Source of the DNA: Microcoleus sp. FACHB-DQ6
GTDB lineage: Bacteria > Cyanobacteriota > Cyanobacteriia > Cyanobacteriales > Microcoleaceae
Reading direction: 5' to 3'
NCBI GenBank assembly: GCA_014695175.1
Contig: JACJNV010000372.1
Span: forward strand, 1 to 45,846
DNA length: 45,846 nt
Under the pieces are notes generated by a model, which worked only from the letters and a program-made list of their open reading frames with translations, had not been told where the DNA came from and did no database searches. Shown piece by piece: positions 1-7,185 of the stretch. Each line of letters begins with the position of its first letter. Position 1 is the stretch's first letter. Made by a program: the position numbers and the translations under genes.

Positions 1-3
1 ATT

Positions 4-87
4 TCCGGGGCGCAGTGGAAATCTGAAAGTGTTTCTCAAATGTTACAACTGCGTTGTGCTTACTTGAATGGTGAATTTGCAGTTTAA
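4..87 (+). pseudogene. C-terminal relic of an ISKra4-like transposase
   Basis: An open frame enters from the left edge and ends in TAA at 85-87. It reads SGAQWKSESVSQMLQLRCAY and then LNGEF. From memory, the pattern G-x-x-W-x(5)-Q-x-L-x-L-R-x-x-x-L-N is like the extreme C-terminus of ISKra4-family transposases. The piece is too short to be certain and its upstream part is outside the window. It directly abuts the truncated IS630 copy, so one element may have inserted into or recombined with the other. Confidence 0.4.
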
Positions 88-602
88 TGTTTTTGCAAAA
101 TCGGGATGCTCCCGACGAAAGGGTCGTATTAATGTCATGGGCGGAGTGAGGTATTCAGACAAGAAAAGATGGGTAGATTTTATTCCGTCTGGGAATTCTG
201 CTAATTTTTATGCAGTGCTGAAAATTTTTTATGGAGATTTAAGAGCAGAGTGGATATTACAAGGGAATTTAGCGGAAGACTTTGAAGATAAAGGCTGTAA
301 ATTTGTGATAATTTTGGACAACGCTAGTTTTCATAAAAAAGCAGAGATTTTGCAGAAAATAGCAGTAGAGATGCCGAATCTAATCATAGAGTTTTTGCCC
401 AAGTATAGCCCGGACTACAATTTAGTTGAATTAGTATGGCATTCCGCCAAGGAATATGTTGCTAATAGATTATTTGAATCTCTTGAAAAACTAGAGTCTC
501 TGTTGAATAAATTGTTAAATGAAGGAGAACTAATTATGAAATGGAACCGAAAAATAAAAAACAAAGGTAACTTAGTTAATGCAGTTTAGATGTTTGACAG
601 CT
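68..602 (+). pseudogene. 3' half of an IS630-family transposase with right terminal repeat
   Basis: The frame to 589 encodes the C-terminal part of a DDE transposase (DDE_3/IS630 type). Transposase homology begins at about nucleotide 112 with RRKGRINVMGGVR and continues through the second catalytic Asp (ILDNASFHKK) and the glutamate motif (YSPDYNLVELVW). The N-terminal helix-turn-helix and first catalytic Asp (FWDESGF) are missing. The sequence at 585-602 matches the terminal inverted repeat of the related copy at 3846-5032, and a TA dinucleotide follows at 603-604, as expected for IS630 insertion. It is a dead fragment. The ATG at 68 lies in foreign sequence and is not a true start. Confidence 0.85.
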
Positions 603-637
603 TACCAAGCATCCATTAAGACCGTGCTCAAGGGAAT

Positions 638-1079
638 TTATTTATGATATTTTAAATTATTCAGCATATCCTTAACATGATCCAGCTTAGACTTTCCATC
701 CGATTCTGGAGCGTAAATCCGGTAATCAATTACCCAAAAATCCTGAGTTTCTCGATTAACATATACACAGTTAACTAGCCTAATGTCCTCGATAACTCGA
801 TGTTCATTACCACTATATTGGCGACGAGAAATTTCGATTTCTTTAGAATAACTTTTATCTAAAACTGTATCATCAAAAATTACCGCAGCTTTTTCAGATA
901 TCAAGACAAAGGTTTTTTACATTTTCCCAGATTAGGTGAGGAGTTAATTTTTCCCTCCTTAAATAACGATTTATTGTATCATGGCTGCACTTTTTTAAGT
1001 GGTCAGCTAGATTGGTAATTGTATAATTAACCTGACTGATCAGTAAATATTGGCAATAGTCTAGCTTGGTAAATCCCAT
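638..1079 (-). pseudogene. Frameshifted, truncated IS701-like transposase
   Basis: Two frames on the minus strand make one broken gene. The N-terminal frame (1079 to 894) begins MGFTKLDYCQYLLISQVNYT and includes HDTINRYLR. The second frame (from 904) carries AVIFDDTVLDK, RRQYSGNEHRV and WVIDYRIYAPESDGKSKLDHV. From memory these are N-terminal motifs of the IS701-like DDE transposases common in cyanobacteria, with the first catalytic Asp in FDDT. A frameshift at about 894-904 separates the halves. The gene stops at about 145 residues, less than half the family length, so it cannot be active. Confidence 0.75.
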
Positions 1080-1258
1080 ACAGCTTATCCCTTTTTTAGA
1101 CCTCCACTATAAAATAATTTATCTAAAAAATCTATTGACTCTACCTCTCTTAGAATTGAAATTTCTAATGTAAAACTCAAGATAGTTAATTTTATATTAT
1201 CGCTCTATCCAATGGGTATTTCTAAACCCGGTACGCTATATCTAGTGGTCGTGCGTAA

Positions 1259-1483
1259 GTCCTGATATTTCAGCTTGACTGCGACGGTCGAGTCGTGGAG
1301 GTTACTGTTAAGCCAAAAATATGGAAGAAGCTTGAGGATGCTGCTGCCAACTATCCGATGTGGGTGGCTGCTATCGGTGGCAAGATGGGTGAATCAACCT
1401 CTAACGGCTTTGTGCTATCAGAACCAAATATCCAAGTCTTTGAGAGAAAAGCGAAGGAACCCAAACCTGAAGCAGGGGAGTGA
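1259..1483 (+). pseudogene. Fragment of a small FinO-like cyanobacterial protein
   Basis: An open frame between the TAA at 1256 and the TGA at 1481 encodes LDCDGRVVEVTVKPKIWKKL and, further on, WVAAIGGKMGESTSNGFVL and EPNIQVFERK. From memory this resembles the C-terminal half of short cyanobacterial proteins that databases label fertility-inhibition FinO-like. No ATG with a ribosome binding site precedes it. The GTG at 1295 would give 62 residues but starts inside the conserved part. I read it as a 5'-truncated relic within the transposon-rich segment. The family name is tentative. Confidence 0.45.
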
Positions 1484-1562
1484 GAGAAGTTTGAGTAGCA
1501 ATCTAGCAGAAACTTAGTCATTTTGCTGAAGACCTCGCTTAACAAGGATTTAAGCTAAACCT

Positions 1563-1625
1563 GCCAGCAAGCTAAATCGCGCTAAATCGCTTGCTGGCTG
1601 ATTTATAGCAACCGCCTTGGCGGTT
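1563..1625. repeat. Two adjacent hairpins
   Basis: GCCAGCAAG at 1563-1571 pairs with CTTGCTGGC at 1590-1598; the 18-nt loop is a doubled CTAAATCGCG-type unit. A second perfect palindrome, AACCGCCTTGGCGGTT (1610-1625), follows and covers the stop codon of the deleted IS630 derivative. GCGGTT/AACCGC hairpins also occur at 5139-5152, so this is probably a dispersed repeat. Confidence 0.6.
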
Positions 1626-1767
1626 AGGACGCTAGGTGTAGGATATGCTCCATCGCATCGCGTAGACAATCAAACTGGTCGAGTTGCTTACGAATTCGAC
1701 TTTTGAGTTAAGACCAGCATTGCTCAATCTTATTGAAATGGAAGTCATAACTGTAGGGTTTAGGCAT
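1624..1767 (-). pseudogene. Internally deleted IS630-family transposase relic
   Basis: From an ATG at 1767 on the minus strand the frame reads MPKPYSYDF and then directly HFNKIEQCWS, a stop, LKSRIRKQLDQFDCLRDAME and HILHLAS, ending at TAA 1624-1626. MPKPYSYD is the usual N-terminus, and NKIEQCWSWLKSRIRKQL is close to the usual C-terminus of a widespread cyanobacterial IS630 transposase. The middle of the gene, about 250-300 codons, is therefore absent and the two ends are joined in frame. One later nonsense codon lies between S and LKSR. The piece is a non-autonomous derivative. Confidence 0.75.
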
Positions 1768-1773
1768 GGCAGA

Positions 1774-3468
1774 TCAGACGAAATTATCTAATGAACTACT
1801 AAAGTAAGATGCTTCTAAAAATCGAGATTTTACGATATTAACTTGTTGATCGTACCAGAGATAAGATAAATATTTATCTAGGTTTACATTTTCAAATGGG
1901 AAGTCCGAACGTAAGAAGTAACCACGGCTTTCTCTCCTAGATAAAGAAGATAGCATTATAGCTTCTGCAACAATTAACCAGGCGAATGAATCACTTAAAC
2001 TTTCATTATTTTGTATCAATGTACTTCGAGTTTCACGGAACCATTGAATGCTCTCTAGAGCCTGAGTTTCATTCTTATTTTTATTTTGGTATTCATATAA
2101 TCTCCCTCTAATTTCTTTTAACAACTCCCCACTGAAATGAGATTTTTGAAAGACTATCTCAAAATCAAGTTGCTTTTCATGTTCTTTAAGCTGCTTTACG
2201 ATATGTTCGCATATAATACGACCGTTAGCTAAGTAAAGCGCCCAAGGTAATCCACCAACTCGATTTGCACCAAAATCGTGCATACATTCACCCGTTACAT
2301 AGACATTTTTCAAATCTGTGCGGCAATTTATATGTGCAATTCCACCCATCGAAAAATAAGTAATCGGTTTGACCTGAAATAATCTAAAATTTTCAACTGA
2401 AAATAATTTCTTTAAATCTTGAAATTTATCGTAGTTTATTACTTGAGGGTAATCAGTAGAAATTATTTTATGCGAAACCTCAATACGCGCATTTTCTGGA
2501 AAATTTGTTAAAAAATTTTCCAAAGCATCTTTATATAATGGAATTAACTTATTACAAAAGTTTGGCTGGGTGTATGTGTTTTGAATCGCTGAATTAAACT
2601 TGAAGATCGCTAAATAAAGCTCCCTGTATGAAAGGTCGATAGAATAGTCCATATGACTATTACTCGTCCAGAAATTAACAGCTTGAAGATGTGTATTAGT
2701 TCCTTGCCCATCAAAGAGCATTTTTTCCAACCAGACAACTCTGCTTTTATTTTTGTCATAAATTTCTGCCCCAGCAATCTCTTCCGTTGGCGTTAAGTCA
2801 TTAGTATCAATATTTCCGTATCCATGTTTGAAGAGAAACTCTAAATTTGTTGCACTGCCTCCACACTCCATAAAGCGACCTAACATTGTTCCAAAACAGT
2901 TAGTATTTATCGAATTGGAATATAAACCTGCATACCCTCCCGAAGCTAGGATGATTGCGCGGCAACGCAATTTTCCGATGTAGCCGTTTTTCTCATACTG
3001 CAATCCTTGGCAAATATTTTTGTCTATTACTAATCGAGTGACCCAAGCATTTATTATTCGCCCTCCAAGGGATTCAAATAGTTCATACATATATTGCAAA
3101 AAAGATTTACCACTTTCAGACTCTAATGCCAATCCAATTTTTATGGCTTTTAAAGCAACAAGAGATGAAAGCTCATCAATTTCATCCTTTAAATATTGCT
3201 GTAAAGCTTGAGTTACGAAAGGATGAGCGCACTTCCTTCCCAAATCATCCATGTAAGAGGCAAAGTCATCGTTTGTTAAAGAGGAAGTGTTGATAGCACC
3301 CACAGACCGATGCGTTGAACCTTGTATGCCGCCTCTATCTTTATCCAAATAAGTAATTAAAGTTGTAGGTATTCCTGCCTTTATGAGTTTATAAGCAGCC
3401 CAAATTCCTGCAACTCCTCCTCCAACCACAGCAACCTGAGAATCTAAAGCAGGAAGTATATGATTCAT
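1774..3468 (-). CDS. FAD-dependent oxidoreductase, fumarate reductase/L-aspartate oxidase fold
   Basis: The protein has 564 residues from the ATG at 3468. The open frame extends 18 codons further, but that part (MTLNLYYITFFFIKAKVK) has no homology, and a Rossmann beta strand normally starts close to the N-terminus. Residues 12-21 (VAVVGGGVAG) are the FAD dinucleotide-binding motif. ASGGYAGLY is the mid-domain FAD_binding_2 motif, and YVTGECMHDFGANRVGG with LANGRI forms the C-terminal FAD-contacting end. The C-terminal helical domain carries RETRSTL and SRRESRG, as in SdhA/FrdA/NadB. At the substrate site the usual HYxMGG is YFSMGGI (Tyr371 for His), so the substrate may differ. It is not clearly NadB. 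The gene stands alone, is AT-rich and is flanked on both sides by transposase relics, which suggests acquisition. Substrate unknown. Confidence 0.75.
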   Translation of the reverse strand: MNHILPALDSQVAVVGGGVAGIWAAYKLIKAGIPTTLITYLDKDRGGIQGSTHRSVGAINTSSLTNDDFASYMDDLGRKCAHPFVTQALQQYLKDEIDELSSLVALKAIKIGLALESESGKSFLQYMYELFESLGGRIINAWVTRLVIDKNICQGLQYEKNGYIGKLRCRAIILASGGYAGLYSNSINTNCFGTMLGRFMECGGSATNLEFLFKHGYGNIDTNDLTPTEEIAGAEIYDKNKSRVVWLEKMLFDGQGTNTHLQAVNFWTSNSHMDYSIDLSYRELYLAIFKFNSAIQNTYTQPNFCNKLIPLYKDALENFLTNFPENARIEVSHKIISTDYPQVINYDKFQDLKKLFSVENFRLFQVKPITYFSMGGIAHINCRTDLKNVYVTGECMHDFGANRVGGLPWALYLANGRIICEHIVKQLKEHEKQLDFEIVFQKSHFSGELLKEIRGRLYEYQNKNKNETQALESIQWFRETRSTLIQNNESLSDSFAWLIVAEAIMLSSLSRRESRGYFLRSDFPFENVNLDKYLSYLWYDQQVNIVKSRFLEASYFSSSLDNFV

Positions 3469-3544
3469 TTTTACTTTTGCCTTTATGAAAAAAAAGGTTA
3501 TATAATAAAGGTTTAATGTCAATCTGTCAATAGGCTGATATCTT

Positions 3545-3845
3545 TTTCCAGGTTAACGGGGTAGAGCATTTGTGACAAGTTAAGAAAAAGTGCAAATTGT
3601 CAAGGGGGTAGACAAAAAAAGGTAAAATAGGATGAAACCGTTACCGGGCAAGCAGTTGAGCCATAATTGAACCAGTTGTGAGTCGCAAAAAACGAATCAA
3701 CCGAGATCATGCAAAGAAAAAAAATCGTCCCCAAGTAGAAAATGAAGTGATCGCGAATCACTTGGAAGATTTATTAATTCCGGCAATGGCGGCCCAAAAA
3801 ACTTTTTATCGGCAACTAAATCTAAGAGATAGAATTCTGACACTA
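3545..3845 (+). pseudogene. 5' remnant of an IS4-like transposase, cut by an IS630 element
   Basis: A GTG at 3678 starts a frame reading SRKKRINRDHAKKKNRPQVE, followed by NEVIANHLEDLL and FYRQLNLRDRILTL. From memory this is the N-terminus of a cyanobacterial IS4-type transposase; PLM... normally follows RILTL. Coding stops being conserved exactly at the TA (3844-3845) where the IS630 element begins, and the rest of the IS4 gene is not found beyond that element. The region 3545-3677 upstream probably holds the IS4 left end. Only about 55 codons survive. Confidence 0.65.
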
Positions 3846-5032
3846 CGCTGTTGTACCTTTAAATAGGGTATAATAAAAATTAAGTTTAGTCAATCTCTAC
3901 AAAAATGCCAGCCAAAAACCATCTCAATTCCCAACAAATAGAGAAACTACAGAAAGCCTTAAAAGAGGAAGAAAAGGCAAATGTCAGAGAAAGAATTCTG
4001 ATTTTATTATTGCTCAATGACGGAAAAACACAATCTAAAATCGCTGAGTTTGTGGGTTGTTCAATAATAAATAAAGTATCTTATTGATGTATCAAGGGAG
4101 ACCCAGACAATCTCGAAAGTCTAATAGATGAAAGGATGAAAGTAAATCACAAAAAAGCCACAGACAAATATATAGAGATATTATTAAAAACTATAGAAAA
4201 AACCCCTCAAGAATTAGGATATGATTTTGGACGATGGACAGCGCAGAGATTAGCAACATACTTAGAGGAATCCACAGGAATAAAATTAAGTGGAGGACAA
4301 GTTCGGAGGATATTAAAGAAAAAAAAGTAGGTTTACATCTGGGCTAAGTATAGCCTAGAGTCCAAGAGAAATCCTGAAAAAAGAACAGCGTTTAAAATAA
4401 AGATATCCGAATATTTAAAAATAGAAAAAGAAACTCCAGAACGATTACAGGTCGGGTTTTGGGACGAGAGTGGATTTAGTTTAAGAGTCACCAGAAGAAA
4501 TAACTGGTGTAAAAAAGGAAGCCGAAAAAAGGTCAGAGGAGACCGAAGAAAAGGCAGAGTTAATGTAATGGGAGGAGTGAGGAATTCGGATAAAAAAAGG
4601 TGGTATAATTCCTTAAAAAAGGCAATTCATATAATTTTTATCAAGTGCTAAAACTCTTTTATGAAGAGCTAATCAATGAATGGGTATCAGCAGGTAATCA
4701 AGCCTCAGAATTTGCTCAAAAAAAAGCGAAAATAGTGATTGTTCTGGATAATGCTAGTTTTCATAAGAAAGAAGAGTACCTGAAAATAATTGCAACAGAA
4801 ATGCCTAATCTTCATTGAGAATTCCTCCCCGAATACAGCCCAGACTATAACTTAATTGAATTAGTATGGCATTCGGCTAAAGAATATATTGCCAATCGAC
4901 TTTTTACATCTATTGAAGAGCTAGAGTATTTATTGCACCGCCTCTTAAATGAAGGGCAATTAATAATTAAATGGGGTCGCAAAATCAAAAATAAGGGCAA
5001 TGCTTGTATCACAGTTTAAATGTGCAACAGCT
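3846..5032 (+). mobile_element. Complete but decayed IS630-family element with terminal repeats and TA duplication
   Basis: The left end GCTGTTGTACCTTTAAA (3847-3863) matches the reverse complement of the right end (TTTAAATGTGCAACAGC, ending at 5031) with two mismatches. TA lies immediately outside on both sides (3844-3845 and 5033-5034), the target duplication typical of IS630. The element is about 1.19 kb and contains one transposase gene that is no longer readable. It sits in the IS4-like remnant, so it arrived after that element. Confidence 0.8.
3905..5019 (+). pseudogene. IS630-family transposase, multiple frameshifts and stops
   Basis: The start MPAKNHLNSQQIEKLQKAL opens a helix-turn-helix domain (RERILILLLLNDGKTQSKIA). 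The frame breaks near 4070, resumes (KATDKYIEILLKTIEKTP, then GGQVRRILKKKK), meets an in-frame TAG at 4328-4330, continues with RLQVGFWDESGFSLRV (first catalytic Asp), shifts frame near 4610 after KKRW, then gives IVIVLDNASFHKK (second Asp), an internal TGA at about 4816, and EYSPDYNLIELVWHSAKEY (catalytic Glu). All three DDE residues can be read but never in one frame. It is related to, and distinct from, the fragment at 68-602. Confidence 0.85.
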
Positions 5033-5138
5033 TAGTGGTTAGTTGTTAGTTGCTACAAATAACAACTAATACCAAATCCGCGTTAAATATCCCGTTTATT
5101 TCTTAGTCTCGCGTTGCGCGGACTTTGTTTGTGTAGTA

Positions 5139-5254
5139 GCGGTTTCAACCGCCGAATCATAATGGGGATGGCCAACCAGGATTTGATATAAAAACTGTCA
5201 ACTAACAACTGTCAACTAACAACTGTCAACTGTCAACTGTCAACTGACAACTGA
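5139..5254. repeat. GCGGTT hairpin and AACTGTC heptamer array
   Basis: GCGGTTTCAACCGC (5139-5152) is a short hairpin. From 5193 to 5254 the sequence is an irregular array of AACTGTC units with AACTAAC and GACAACT variants, ending just before the trpD stop codon. It is a short tandemly repeated repeat of the kind known from filamentous cyanobacteria. Related TTGACTG/GTTCACT arrays occur at 21918-21969 and 42489-42560. No gene is seen in 5041-5256. Confidence 0.8.
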
Positions 5255-5256
5255 CT

Positions 5257-6372
5257 TCATTTCAAAAACTCAATCAACTGCTGCAACTTCAACCAAGATT
5301 CGCCGCTCAATAAAATCTCCTTAGCCATAGAAACTCCTGCTTCGTGGGAACCCAAAGGAATTTCACCTCCCACCTGAAGAGCCAAAGACGCATTCAAAGC
5401 TACAACGTCCATTTGTGCTGGCGTACCTTTGCCTTGCAAAACATTCCGCAAAATCTCGGCGTTTTCCTCAACATTTCCGCCTTTTAACGAGCCGATCGCA
5501 CTTGGTGTCAATCCTACCTTTTCCGGGTCTAAAGTACTGAGTTCCACTTGACCGCCCGACAAAACCGCCAAATCAGTCACATCTCCCAAACCCGCCTCGT
5601 CCAACTTTTCTCTGCCGTGAACGACTACAGCTAACTCAGTCCCCAACTCGCCCAAAGCTTGAGCAATAGTTGATACAAGACTAGGATCGAACACCCCAAT
5701 TACCTGCCCTGTAGGGCGCATAGGATTGACAAGGGGCCCTAAAAGGTTAAAAACAGTCCGTACCTTCAAAGTGCGCCGGAGCGACGCTACAGCCTTAAGT
5801 GCGGGATGCCACCCAGGCGCAAATAAAAAGGTGATGCCTACTGCGTCTACCGCAGCTTTTACCTTTGCGGGATCGGCGTTGAGGTTGACTCCCAGTGCTT
5901 CCAACACGTCAGCAGAACCCACTTTGCTCGATGCGGAGCGATTTCCGTGTTTGGCAACTCGAACTTGGCCGGCGGCGGCCACAAAAGCGACAGCAGTGGA
6001 AATGTTAAACGTGGAAGCGCCGTCGCCGCCGGTGCCACAAGTATCAATTAATTTGAGATTGGAGATTGGAGATTGGGAATTGAAAACGCTCTCCGACTCG
6101 CCTGCAAGCGACTGAGAACCCAGTACCTGAGCCATTCCTACCAATTCTTGGGCAGAGATGCCTTTGGCTTGGATGGCCGCTAAAATTGCTCCTGAGAGGA
6201 CGGGGGGAATAGCTTCTGCTAGCCATCCCTGCATCAAGTCGGCTGCTTGGTCGCGTGAGAGAGATTGTCTGTCTAATAGTTGTTGCAGGAGGGCTGGCCA
6301 CACAGGAGAATCCGCCGTCTGGGTTGAAGCAGGGGATAACTCTGGCGTTGCTAGTAGAGGAGAATCTGTCAT
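5257..6372 (-). CDS. trpD: Anthranilate phosphoribosyltransferase
   Basis: This cytosolic enzyme joins anthranilate to PRPP, giving N-(5-phosphoribosyl)anthranilate in tryptophan synthesis. The 371-residue sequence has the glycine-rich PRPP loop [16 protein letters not shown], then [20 protein letters not shown], the anthranilate-site stretch [19 protein letters not shown], and the acidic metal motif GLGDVTDL. It is longer than the usual 340-350 residues. Part of the excess is residues 98-107 ([10 protein letters not shown]), encoded by CAATCTC-type simple repeat that resembles intergenic sequence in this window and sits just before the catalytic loop. No other trp gene is adjacent, as is usual in cyanobacteria. 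The ATG at 6372 has no clear Shine-Dalgarno sequence. Confidence 0.95.
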   Translation of the reverse strand: MTDSPLLATPELSPASTQTADSPVWPALLQQLLDRQSLSRDQAADLMQGWLAEAIPPVLSGAILAAIQAKGISAQELVGMAQVLGSQSLAGESESVFNSQSPISNLKLIDTCGTGGDGASTFNISTAVAFVAAAGQVRVAKHGNRSASSKVGSADVLEALGVNLNADPAKVKAAVDAVGITFLFAPGWHPALKAVASLRRTLKVRTVFNLLGPLVNPMRPTGQVIGVFDPSLVSTIAQALGELGTELAVVVHGREKLDEAGLGDVTDLAVLSGGQVELSTLDPEKVGLTPSAIGSLKGGNVEENAEILRNVLQGKGTPAQMDVVALNASLALQVGGEIPLGSHEAGVSMAKEILLSGESWLKLQQLIEFLK

Positions 6373-7127
6373 TTATTAGTTTCTAGTCAAATTTAGCCCG
6401 ATCGAGCTTTGCGGCCAAACCGAGAATCGATCGGGATTTTACCAGACTTGCCGACCACATTTTGCGCGCCCGCGCCCAGATTTTTGCCCAAATGCCAGCA
6501 CCGCTACAGAATTTTTCCGCCCGCAGCAGCAGAATATGAATTTTTTGATACAACAATTACCCTATTGTTGTGCCAACTTTACATAGAAACCCCAGATCGT
6601 ACAACTGCCAGCAGTCTGCTGTATTATCTATCAGCAATAATACTTAAGAGTAACTCAGAGCACCCAAAGACCGATAAAAATTTCCGACAGGAGTTGTGGA
6701 GAGCAAAAAAGTTTAGATTTTAGGAGATCCCCAGATTCATCTGTGGAGTCAATTCTTTAATCTAAAATCTCAAATCTCCAATCGACTGACAGCAAGGACA
6801 GCGAGCGTTTAGCTCTTGCAGGCGGGTTAGTTGCCTCGGGTAAGAGTCGATCGCACTCTCACCCAAATCCTACAAATAGAGTCTTGCGGTTGTAGAAGTC
6901 GCTGCCTTTTATGATTGTAACAACATCTTTGCTACTAACTTATTTCAGGGTATTCAACTGCTAATATATTCAGGGAGATTTCAAGGAAGGGGTTTTGCTA
7001 GAACACCTGCCTCGTAGGCACATCGATGTGCCAATACGATCGTGACAGCTAGTCAAGCCTCAAATAAATACCGGCTCGACTAAACTTTCAGCACCAACCA
7101 CTAACAACTAACAGCCCCGTAGGACAG
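6373..7127. other. Intergenic region between trpD and the PAS kinase
   Basis: The gap lies between divergent trpD and the kinase gene. It contains one inverted copy of the 140-bp-type repeat (about 6665-6790), a perfect 16-bp palindrome GGCACATCGATGTGCC (7017-7032), and no frame with coding character. A 104-codon open frame at 6409-6723 ends inside the repeat and resembles nothing I know. Promoters for both genes must lie here, but I cannot place them. Confidence 0.6.
6665..6790 (-). repeat. Dispersed repeat copy (140-bp family), inverted
   Basis: Read on the minus strand it has the family landmarks in order: GTCAGTCGATT, GATTTTAGATTAAAG, GACTCCACAGATGAATCTG, TAAAATCTAAA, CTCTCCAC, CCTGTCGG. 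The same order is seen at 12719-12880 and in the triple array at 22358-22784. Confidence 0.8.
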
Positions 7128-7181
7128 ATGAATAAACACAATCGTCTCCGGCTGCGAGACAGCATATTTCAGCCTAACTAA
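7128..7181 (+). CDS. Possible 17-codon leader or displaced start of the PAS kinase
   Basis: ATG at 7128 has a good Shine-Dalgarno sequence (TAGGACAG immediately upstream) and reads MNKHNRLRLRDSIFQPN before TAA at 7179-7181. It ends 4 nt before the TTG from which the kinase frame can start, and is in a different frame. It may be a translated leader peptide coupled to the kinase, or the real kinase start separated by a frameshift (a mutation or a sequence error). Its own function is unknown. Confidence 0.35.
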   Translation: MNKHNRLRLRDSIFQPN

Positions 7182-7185
7182 CGGC

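Noticed and set aside
6409..6723. 104-codon frame upstream of the PAS kinase
   Set aside because: It has no ribosome site or recognisable motif, ends inside the dispersed repeat (its last codons are the FRF of the heptamer), and its composition is not protein-like.
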